A DNA stretch of 33,298 nt from Bryobacterales bacterium (lineage in GTDB: Bacteria > Acidobacteriota > Terriglobia > Bryobacterales > Bryobacteraceae): contig PLEX01000199.1 of assembly GCA_003136575.1 (NCBI GenBank), positions 28,231-61,528 of the forward strand, read 5' to 3'. The stretch's first letter is position 1. Each line of letters opens with the position of its first letter. Below are positions 25,243-31,330 of the stretch, piece by piece. Below the pieces are notes generated by a model. It saw only the letters and a list, made by a program, of their open reading frames with translations, was not told the DNA's origin and ran no database searches. The position numbers and the translations under genes were made by a program.

Positions 25243-25824
25243 ATGTGGCAACAGATTCTTCCAGGAATTCGCATCAAGATTTTCATGACGGTCGTGCTTG
25301 GCATTTTGTACCCGCTGGCGATTACCGGGATCAGCCAGATGCTGTTCCCGCATCAGGCCAACGGGAGCCTGGTCACGGTCGGCGGCAAGGTGGTTGGCTC
25401 CGAACTGATTGGGCAGAATTTCGCTAAGCCGGAGTATTTCCAGCCTCGCCCTTCCGCCGCGGGGAACGACGGATACGATCCGACCGCGTCGGGCGGCTCG
25501 AACTACGGGCCGACGAGCCAAAAGCTCGTCGATCGTGTCAAGGCCTCAATCGACAAATTCCGCAAAGACAATCCGGATTACACCGGCCCGATCCCGGCCG
25601 ATCTGGTCACTGCTTCCGGCAGCGGCCTCGACCCGGACATCAGTCCGGATTCCGCCGCCGCGCAGACGGCAAGAGTGGCAAAGGCACGCGGCGTATCGGC
25701 GGACCAGCTAAGCAAGCTCGTGGCGCAATTCACGGAAGCGCCGGATCTTGGATTGCTCGGCGAACCAAGGGTGAACGTGCTCAAGCTGAATCTGGCGCTG
25801 GATGAGCAATTCCCGCGCCAGTGA
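25243..25824 (+). CDS. kdpC: K+-transporting ATPase subunit KdpC
   Basis: KdpC is the single-pass subunit that stabilises ATP binding to KdpB. The 193-residue protein has one N-terminal membrane helix (FMTVVLGILYPLAITGISQ). The periplasmic conserved block follows: GSELIGQNFAKPEYFQPRPS, then ASGGSNYGPTS, then DLVTASGSGLDPDISP, the latter close to universal in the family. The C-terminal NVLKLNLALDE is also conserved. It closes the Kdp transcript. A short hairpin (25829-25842) lies between its stop and the stop of the convergent folD gene. Confidence 0.96.
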   Translation: MWQQILPGIRIKIFMTVVLGILYPLAITGISQMLFPHQANGSLVTVGGKVVGSELIGQNFAKPEYFQPRPSAAGNDGYDPTASGGSNYGPTSQKLVDRVKASIDKFRKDNPDYTGPIPADLVTASGSGLDPDISPDSAAAQTARVAKARGVSADQLSKLVAQFTEAPDLGLLGEPRVNVLKLNLALDEQFPRQ

Positions 25825-25828
25825 CATC

Positions 25829-25842
25829 CGGCCGCTTGGCCG
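25829..25842. terminator. Hairpin between convergent kdpC and folD
   Basis: CGGCC (25829-25833), a GCTT loop, and GGCCG (25838-25842) form a five-pair stem in the 25-base gap between two stops. There is no T run. It may act in both directions, but evidence is only its position and symmetry. It overlaps the left end of a repeat shared with the ferredoxin start. Confidence 0.35.
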
Positions 25843-25871
25843 TTGCCCGCTATACTGGTGTTTTGCCCAAA
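25837..25871 (+). repeat. Copy 1 of a 35/36-bp repeat (folD 3' end)
   Basis: From TGGCCGTTGC through TATACT to TTTTGCCCAAA, this matches 30861-30896 base for base except one T missing here. On the minus strand it encodes the last folD residues LGKTPV and the TAG stop. No further match extends on either side. Confidence 0.85.
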
Positions 25872-26704
25872 TGTTCCGCGGCCTGGACGGTCTGCGTGAT
25901 CAGGGTGGCAATCGTCATCGGACCCACTCCGCCCGGCACCGGCGTGTATGCAGCGCATCGGCCGATCACTCCCGGCAGTTCGATATCGCCGACGCCGGGT
26001 GGATGGTAACCTGCATCGACGACTACCGCTCCGTCTTTGATCCAGGCGGCTTTGATGAACTCGGGCTTGCCCAGCGCTCCAATCACAATATCGGCGCGCT
26101 TGACGACCAATTCCAAATCGTGTGTCCTCGAATGGCAGACGGTGACCGTTGCGTTGGCGTTCAGCAGCATCGCCGCCATCGGCTTGCCGAGAATCGCACT
26201 GCGGCCGACCACCACAGCCTCTTTACCTTCGAGGGCGATTCCGTAGTGCCTGAGCATCGTTAGGATTCCGCCCGGAGTTGCCGAGTTAAACGCCGGCTCG
26301 CCAAGCGCCATCCGCCCGTAGCCCAGACTCGTGACGCCATCGACGTCCTTTCTCAGCTCGATTGTGTCGAAGCACAACCTTTCGTCCACCTGTCTCGGAA
26401 CGGGGTGCTGCAGCAGGATGCCGTAGACGCGTGGATCGGCGTTCAGTGTTTTAACAGCCGTGAGCACGTCATCCGTGGAGGCCGTCTCCGGAAGGGTAAT
26501 TGGCAGCGAGGCCAGGCCGACCCGCCTGCAGGCGTTACCTTTCATCCTGACGTACGTCGCCGACGAGGGGTCGCCGCCAACGAGGATGGTTGCGAGCATC
26601 GGCACTTCTCCCCTGGATCTTTCCTTGAGAGCGGCCACGCGTATGGCTAGTCCTGCTTCGATTTCGCGCGAGAGTACTTTTCCATTCAATACGATTGCTG
26701 CCAC
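25850..26704 (-). CDS. folD: Bifunctional methylenetetrahydrofolate dehydrogenase / cyclohydrolase FolD
   Basis: FolD interconverts 5,10-methylene- and 10-formyl-tetrahydrofolate using NADP+. The 284-residue protein has the catalytic lysine in [17 protein letters not shown] (K55), the substrate segment [17 protein letters not shown] with the conserved aspartate, [11 protein letters not shown], the nucleotide loop [17 protein letters not shown] and the closing signature [15 protein letters not shown]. The frame is open to an ATG at 26746, but the GTG at 26704 is preceded by AGGAG at five bases and aligns with normal FolD starts, so I use it. It is convergent with kdpC. The C-terminal tail after AAEHLG lies in the repeat shared with the ferredoxin start. 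Confidence 0.95.
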   Translation of the reverse strand: MAAIVLNGKVLSREIEAGLAIRVAALKERSRGEVPMLATILVGGDPSSATYVRMKGNACRRVGLASLPITLPETASTDDVLTAVKTLNADPRVYGILLQHPVPRQVDERLCFDTIELRKDVDGVTSLGYGRMALGEPAFNSATPGGILTMLRHYGIALEGKEAVVVGRSAILGKPMAAMLLNANATVTVCHSRTHDLELVVKRADIVIGALGKPEFIKAAWIKDGAVVVDAGYHPPGVGDIELPGVIGRCAAYTPVPGGVGPMTIATLITQTVQAAEHLGKTPV

Positions 26705-27155
26705 CAAATCTCCTATCCGATAAGCCGTTGCTGTGGTCGCGGCCATTCCGGGGCGGAACGAAACTGCGACAATCCAATGATGCGCCTCGTGAAGGCGCTC
26801 GGACTTCCTTTCAAATATAGTGAGTCAAACTCAGGTGCGTCCTGGCAAATGGGCAGCTTTTGTTGAAGCCCGGTTTGGCAGAGAGCGCGACCGTTAGTTG
26901 AGTATTCGGCTCCGGAGCAGCCGTGAAATTAATCATAATTCACGCGCAAGACCCTGGGGGCCGCGAATGGCTATCCGGTAACGACTGACGGCGAAGGATA
27001 GACCAAACCGGTACCGGGCAAACGGAAGTACCCGCCGACGGGCAGGAGTACTGGTCAACTCGTCGCTGACGGCGAGGGATGAGGCCGGTACCGCGAAGCC
27101 GCGCGCGGTTCGCCGGGATCGCGTCACGAATTGCGATTGACAAGGCAGGCCCCCG
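26705..27155. other. Non-coding spacer with an imperfect tandem repeat
   Basis: No convincing gene fills these 450 bases; short frames on either strand have no ribosome site or family pattern. Two copies of a similar unit are present: TGACGGCGAAGGAT leading to CCGGTACCG (26986-27016), and TGACGGCGAGGGAT leading to CCGGTACCG (27067-27093). Between them lies a hairpin-prone stretch around CCCGCCGACGGG (27031-27042). It could be a structured RNA, a decayed dispersed repeat or protein sites; I cannot decide. Confidence 0.4.
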
Positions 27156-28259
27156 CTAAACGCAGGTTGGCCCGCTGAAGAGCGAGTGCCCGCGCCGGAA
27201 GTCGCGCGACCAACGGCTCTCAATCAGAATTCCGTGTCCTTGCGCGCAGACCGACTCGGTGATGGCCGCGCCCAACACAATCCGGCTGGCATCGCCTTGA
27301 GTTTGGGAGAGAAGAAGACGGTCGAGGCAGACAGGACAGCGGCGTCGGAGATCCAGCCACCAATACCGGCACTGAACGGCAGCCACCAGTAAGCAGATCA
27401 CGGCCAGCAGCGAGAAGCTCAACCCGGCGGTCGTTGGTGTTTGCCATGATTTGCCAGACCATGGTGCGCGGCTCCAGAGTTGAGTCGCGAGCGCCCATGC
27501 CACGATGGACACTGCCGAATGCAGGAATGCCATGGAACCCGCGTAGAGAAGCCATGGGAGCGTCACCCGCCTGTGCAAGCGGCTGTACAAGAAGAACGCG
27601 CCGTACAGCGCAGCGAGCAGCCAGACGACTTTGGCAGCAGTCGTGTCGATCCCTGGCTGGCGTAAGATCCAGGCCGCGTAAAATCCACGATTACCCGTCC
27701 GGGCGACGGCTTCGGAGGTGATGGCAGCGAGCGTGATACCTTTGACTGGCTGCGCCAAGACCTGATGCGGCCCGAAACTCTCCACGCGGGTCACGGTGGC
27801 CATCGACTGAAGCGACGCCAATTCCGTCAGCGTGATTCCGGGGGACGCGGGACCCGCCCCGTAAACCGAAAGCGCTACCGCTTCGCGAACCTCGGCACCA
27901 AATGTTCGCCCAAGCAGACCCTCGGCGATTTCGCGCGGCGACGGGCTCACGGCGAAGATGAGGGCCCCCGCGGCGAGCAGTACGATCGGCTGGAACCAAA
28001 GGGAAGCCGCTACACGATGCGCGCGGAATAGGTTCGCGAGGCCCCGCAGATCGCCGCCGAGTTCCCGCAGTCCGGTTTGCGAATTCCGCCGGCTGCCAAA
28101 ACGAATTCGCGCCATTCGTTTTGCTTCGCGGGCGGTCAGGCCGAGCGCACGAAGATCCGCCGAGGCCCTCTCAAGATGAAACTGGCGCTCTTCGCGCATA
28201 CGCGCGCGACGCTCCAGCCATTCGTTCAGAGCGCTCAGCAGGCGGGGCATACCGCTCAC
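27156..28259 (-). CDS. Permease-prefix-domain membrane protein with C-terminal cysteine motifs
   Basis: The 367-residue protein starts with the helical permease-prefix segment often found on acidobacterial ABC-type permeases (WLERRARMREERQFHLERA, then DLRALGLTAREAKRMARIRFG). A membrane helix comes near residue 90, then a small extracytoplasmic domain (about 115-205) and three or four more helices (to about 315). The tail has CPVC and later CAQGHG, which could bind a metal, but there are too few cysteines for a sure zinc ribbon. It is shorter than the typical duplicated permease (about 800 residues) and lacks the FtsX-like repeat. The start overlaps the PadR stop by four bases, so PadR very likely controls it. 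Function unknown. Confidence 0.65.
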   Translation of the reverse strand: MSGMPRLLSALNEWLERRARMREERQFHLERASADLRALGLTAREAKRMARIRFGSRRNSQTGLRELGGDLRGLANLFRAHRVAASLWFQPIVLLAAGALIFAVSPSPREIAEGLLGRTFGAEVREAVALSVYGAGPASPGITLTELASLQSMATVTRVESFGPHQVLAQPVKGITLAAITSEAVARTGNRGFYAAWILRQPGIDTTAAKVVWLLAALYGAFFLYSRLHRRVTLPWLLYAGSMAFLHSAVSIVAWALATQLWSRAPWSGKSWQTPTTAGLSFSLLAVICLLVAAVQCRYWWLDLRRRCPVCLDRLLLSQTQGDASRIVLGAAITESVCAQGHGILIESRWSRDFRRGHSLFSGPTCV

Positions 28260-28606
28260 GCCCTCCTCAGGACGCGGCCCATCGCCGCCTGAAACCGCCG
28301 CCAGCCTTCCTGCTCGGCTTCCAGGCGTTCAGTTCCGCTCTTCGTAAGCGAGTAAAATCTCGCGCGCCGGTTGTTTTCCGAACGGCCAGTCTCCGACCGT
28401 ATCCAGCCCTTCTTTTCCATACGGTATAGACATGGGTAGAGCGACCCTTCGTCTACCGAGAACCATTCATCGGACAGCTCGCCCAAACGGCGCGCGATCG
28501 CATAGCCGTGGAGCGGACCCGCAACCAGCACGCGGAGCACGAGCAGATCGAGCGTTCCCTGAAGAAGACCGATGCTCGCCTCGCCATCTTGCCGTTCCTT
28601 AGACAT
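28256..28606 (-). CDS. PadR-family transcriptional regulator
   Basis: The 116-residue protein has the PadR winged helix: LLQGTLDLLVLRVLVAGPLHGYAIARRL, then FSVDEGSLYPCLYRMEKKGWI and the wing NNRRARFYSLTKSG, followed by a C-terminal dimer helix (LEAEQEGWRRFQAAM). In acidobacteria such PadR genes usually sit directly before permease-prefix genes, as here with an ATGA overlap. It probably represses its own transcript. The ATG at 28606 has only a weak ribosome site. Upstream, TAGGTAATACTTC could form part of a promoter, though I see no clean palindromic operator. Confidence 0.92.
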   Translation of the reverse strand: MSKERQDGEASIGLLQGTLDLLVLRVLVAGPLHGYAIARRLGELSDEWFSVDEGSLYPCLYRMEKKGWIRSETGRSENNRRARFYSLTKSGTERLEAEQEGWRRFQAAMGRVLRRA

Positions 28607-28722
28607 TCCAATGAAGTATTACCTATGTCTCGCCGCCATGTCAAGCGGGCTGGTTTTGGTGCTGGTTACCGCTCCCCGACGGCCCCATCCCGAGAACCGG
28701 CTCTTGACTCCACGAACATTCA

Positions 28723-28746
28723 GAGCCGCGAGCGTAAGCAAGAGGT
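28723..28746. repeat. Dispersed GC-rich (REP-like) repeat
   Basis: GAGCCGCGAGCGTAAGCAAG followed by AGGT matches 18132-18155 at most positions (GAGCCGCG, GCGT, AGCAAG, GGT). It lies in the 194-base gap between PadR and the DUF3738 gene. Next to it, an A run followed by GGTCTGGCACC (28784-28794) resembles another short motif I recall from such genomes. Confidence 0.5.
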
Positions 28747-28800
28747 TCCGTCGCGGCGAGTTTTCTGTCCTCACCCCAAAAAAAGGTCTGGCACCCGGTT

Positions 28801-30384
28801 TTAGTTCTCCACCGGCTTCTGTTCGACGTGGTCAATCACGAGGACGGGGGCGGGCCGCTTTTCCAACGAGAGCTTCAGACCGAGCTGGCCATTGAGGGCA
28901 TCGAAAAGAGAGACAGCGCCGTCGGGGTCGGACAAACCACTGCCGCCAGGATTGCTCCTGTTCTGCACGGCGGACTGGAAACTGAATCCGAACGTGAAAT
29001 CGTACGCGCCTTCGATGCCGGTGGAATCGAGAACTGGCGAGCGGAGATAGAGACAGCACATGGCGGACCGCGCGTCCGCGATGTTCGGCAGCTGTTCGGC
29101 GAATTGCGCCATCGTCATGTTGTGGCAGGTGACCAGTCTCGATATAGCGGGATTCATCACCCGAAGATCTTTTTCGCCATTCTCCGGGCCCTCTTTGCAG
29201 CCGGTGCGATTCGCGGGATCAGCCTTGCGGAGTTTTGGCTTCAATGCGGTCAGGGTCCAGGCCGGTACGACTCGCTCTTCGAGGTGAGTCTTCAAACGAA
29301 AGCGATCTTCGATGAGATCGCGAACCATGACGATCATGGAGTCGAGGTCCGTCCTGGGCGCGGCGCCGGGGGCGGTGGCGACCTTCCCGACAATATCCCA
29401 GCGGTCGGCGTCCAGCCATTTGGGTGCGCCGGCAATCAACTCCGGGGTGACGAACCAGATATTCTGCAGGAGGAAGCTCAGGGTGGCTCCCGCGATATTG
29501 ACGCTGGGGGTGACCTGAAGTTTTATCCCGTCGAACGCGGGATCCGTTGGCTTGATGGTGGCCGCCTCAAACTGCGGTGGTGGCGGGGAAGGCAGCGCCG
29601 AAGCTACGCCGGGGGGATTATCGAGTGGCTCTTCATTCACGCGATCGACAATGAGGACCGCAGTAGCGATTTGCTTTAGTTCCAGCTTCAGGCCGAGTTG
29701 TTTATCGAGAGCGTCGAAGATGGATATGCCATCCGGTCCGGCGGCGGCGAGGGAGTTTCGCGGTGTCCACTTCACGCTGAAGTCCCAGGCTCCCTCGAGC
29801 TTCGTATCGTTCACAACCGGATGCTCGAGATAGTCGCCGGCGGCGCCGCCTAACAGCGATGCAAGCGCGTCCATCGTGATGCCGTGGCAGGTGGCCGGGA
29901 TCGCGTCAGCGACGGTCTGAGGCTGACGCTGACAACCGGGCGGGCCGGAGCCTTCCGACTCCTTCAGTTTTGGCTTGCCATTCCCGACGGTCAGGGCGAA
30001 GGCGGGCAGCGGCTTCTGATCCACGTGTACCGCCAGGTTAAAGCGCTCGGCCAGCAGACTCCGGAGCATGAGCCCGATGTCCTGCGGCGACGTGGTTTGC
30101 GGGGCTTTGGCAATTACGTCGAAGCGGTCCATTTCGAGCCAACTCGGCCCGCCCAGCACTTTATTCGGCGCGATGCCGTATGCGGCGGCGATCAGGTCGA
30201 CCATGGTGGCGTCGCCGAGTTCATAGCGGCCGGCGCGAAAAGCACCGCCCTGCCTCACGGGATGAAGAGTCTTAGGGCTGATGTGCACGTCGGCGATTTC
30301 AAATGCCGGCGGCGGGGCGGTGGTTTGGCTGAAGGTCACGAAGGGGATCAGGGCGACAATGATCGGGCAGACCGGCAGTTTCAT
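28801..30384 (-). CDS. Secreted protein with two DUF3738 (TIGR03435-type) domains
   Basis: The 527-residue protein starts with a signal peptide (MKLPVCPIIVALIPFVTFSQ). Two homologous halves follow. Half one (about 27-255) opens FEIADVHISP and half two (about 275-527) opens FEAATIKPTDP. Each has a tryptophan block (GGPSWLEMDRFDVIAKAP; AGAPKWLDADRWDIVGKVA), an LLAERFNL/LIEDRFRL helix, a CHGITMDALA/CHNMTMAQFA cysteine block, and an ending of the form SIFDALDKQLGLKLE with a VLIVD or VLVIDHVE strand. The family is strongly expanded in Solibacter-like genomes; its role is unknown. I chose the ATG at 30384, with GGAG five bases upstream. A strong promoter with a palindromic operator precedes it. Confidence 0.87.
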   Translation of the reverse strand: MKLPVCPIIVALIPFVTFSQTTAPPPAFEIADVHISPKTLHPVRQGGAFRAGRYELGDATMVDLIAAAYGIAPNKVLGGPSWLEMDRFDVIAKAPQTTSPQDIGLMLRSLLAERFNLAVHVDQKPLPAFALTVGNGKPKLKESEGSGPPGCQRQPQTVADAIPATCHGITMDALASLLGGAAGDYLEHPVVNDTKLEGAWDFSVKWTPRNSLAAAGPDGISIFDALDKQLGLKLELKQIATAVLIVDRVNEEPLDNPPGVASALPSPPPPQFEAATIKPTDPAFDGIKLQVTPSVNIAGATLSFLLQNIWFVTPELIAGAPKWLDADRWDIVGKVATAPGAAPRTDLDSMIVMVRDLIEDRFRLKTHLEERVVPAWTLTALKPKLRKADPANRTGCKEGPENGEKDLRVMNPAISRLVTCHNMTMAQFAEQLPNIADARSAMCCLYLRSPVLDSTGIEGAYDFTFGFSFQSAVQNRSNPGGSGLSDPDGAVSLFDALNGQLGLKLSLEKRPAPVLVIDHVEQKPVEN

Positions 30385-30392
30385 GCTATCTC

Positions 30393-30440
30393 CATTAGAT
30401 GTTCTAATGATAGTATGGTCTTGTTCCATTAGAATGTCAA
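30393..30440 (-). promoter_or_regulatory. Promoter with palindromic operator for the DUF3738 gene
   Basis: On the minus strand a perfect -35 box TTGACA (30435-30440) is followed, after exactly 17 bases, by CATACT (30412-30417) as the -10. Immediately downstream, covering the expected start of transcription, is the perfect palindrome CATTAGATGTTCTAATG (30393-30409). A further half-site, CATTAGA on the plus strand (30427-30433), lies in the spacer. A repressor bound here would block RNA polymerase. The AT-rich dyad style resembles BlaI/MecI/CopY-family operators; the family assignment is inference. Confidence 0.75.
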
Positions 30441-30887
30441 GTGGTAAATTTGGGGGAACGGGCGGTCCGGTGCTCCGATCGCGTCAGATGGCAACGCCCG
30501 TTCTTTGGATCCGCATTCCGCTATCTAACGCCATCGGGGGCTTCCGATGGGAACTCATCGACAGCCGCCGCGCTCCGGACTGGGCGAACTGCATTCCATT
30601 CGCCCGACAAAGAAGATGCGCGCCGTTGTCAAACGGGACGCCGATTTTCTCGAATTCCTTACCCTCCATCCGGATCGCGATTCCGGTTACACGCACTGAC
30701 CAGCCTGCGAACCGGAACTGTGTCGGGCAGCGCGCATATGGATGCGGACCGACTTCCCGCGATTCCCGACCTGGGTGGTCTCGATACATTACGATCGCAA
30801 AGTTCAATGCAGTCGACCCTCGCGACGTTAGTGGGCCGTTTTCGGACACGCCCAACCTCCTGGCCGTTGCTCCGCTATACTGGTGTT
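30441..30887. other. Spacer before the ferredoxin, with at most a weak small frame
   Basis: No confident gene is present. The frame 30547-30699 (50 codons, plus strand) has gene-like base composition by position over 30601-30696 (low G+C at second positions, higher at first and third) and contains MRAVVKRDADFLEFLTLHPD. It has no good ribosome site and no family I recognise, so it may be a fragment. A 123-codon antisense frame (30484-30855) shows nothing conserved. Confidence 0.3.
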
Positions 30888-30896
30888 TTGCCCAAA
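30861..30896 (+). repeat. Copy 2 of the 35/36-bp repeat (ferredoxin promoter/start)
   Basis: It is the same as 25837-25871 with one additional T. Here it contains TATACT (30876-30881), a good -10 box, six bases before the ferredoxin TTG start at 30888. If TATACT is the -10, transcription would begin at or next to the start codon, giving a leaderless message. No clear -35 box is visible. Confidence 0.7.
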
Positions 30897-31235
30897 GTCA
30901 CTTTCCTTCCCGCCAACGAAACATTCGAATTTGAGTCTGGCAAGCTGCCGTATAAAAGTCACGGCAAGCCCGAATCGTTGCTGGACGTGGCGATGAACTT
31001 CGGCTTTCACCTCGAACACGCCTGCGGCGGGAGTTGTGCCTGCACTACCTGCCACGTAGTCGTGAAGAAGGGCGTCGATAATCTTTCCCCGATGGACGAC
31101 GACGAATTCGACCGCGTGGAGCAGGCCTCCGACTTCCAGCTCAATTCGCGTTTAGGTTGTCAGGCGATTGTAAAGGGCGACGTGACGGTCCACATTCCAG
31201 CGTGGAACCGCAACTACGTCAGCGAAGGCCATTAG
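30888..31235 (+). CDS. fdx: ISC-type [2Fe-2S] ferredoxin
   Basis: The 115-residue protein belongs to the adrenodoxin/Fdx group that supplies electrons for iron-sulfur assembly or to oxygenases. The cluster ligands are visible in EHACGGSCACTTCHVVV (C-x5-C-x2-C) and the later LGCQ cysteine. The N-terminus PKVTFLPANETFEFE and the end VTVHIPAWNRNY also match the group. Translation most likely starts at the TTG at 30888, because homologues begin M-P-K at this point; the frame is open further left but not family-like. No ribosome site precedes it, consistent with a leaderless message. No other isc or hsc genes are in the window. It is convergent with the PQQ dehydrogenase. Confidence 0.93.
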   Translation: MPKVTFLPANETFEFESGKLPYKSHGKPESLLDVAMNFGFHLEHACGGSCACTTCHVVVKKGVDNLSPMDDDEFDRVEQASDFQLNSRLGCQAIVKGDVTVHIPAWNRNYVSEGH

Positions 31236-31251
31236 AACGCGAAGGGCGTGG

Positions 31252-31271
31252 GGCAGGCGGTTCCGCCTGCC
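31252..31271. terminator. Perfect hairpin between convergent fdx and PQQ dehydrogenase genes
   Basis: Arms GGCAGGCGG (31252-31260) and CCGCCTGCC (31263-31271) pair perfectly with a two-base TT centre, 16 bases after the fdx stop. There is no T run, so it may work only as a weak or bidirectional terminator. It may also be another dispersed palindromic repeat. Confidence 0.45.
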
Positions 31272-31330
31272 GTCCCGGGGGCGATCCGTCTCCGGCAGCG
31301 TCTCTCACGCCGCGCTCGCCGGCAATGCTT

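Noticed and set aside
30484-30855. A 123-codon minus-strand frame in the spacer before fdx
   Set aside because: No ribosome site and no family pattern. The competing plus-strand frame has the more gene-like base composition where I checked, though it is itself doubtful.
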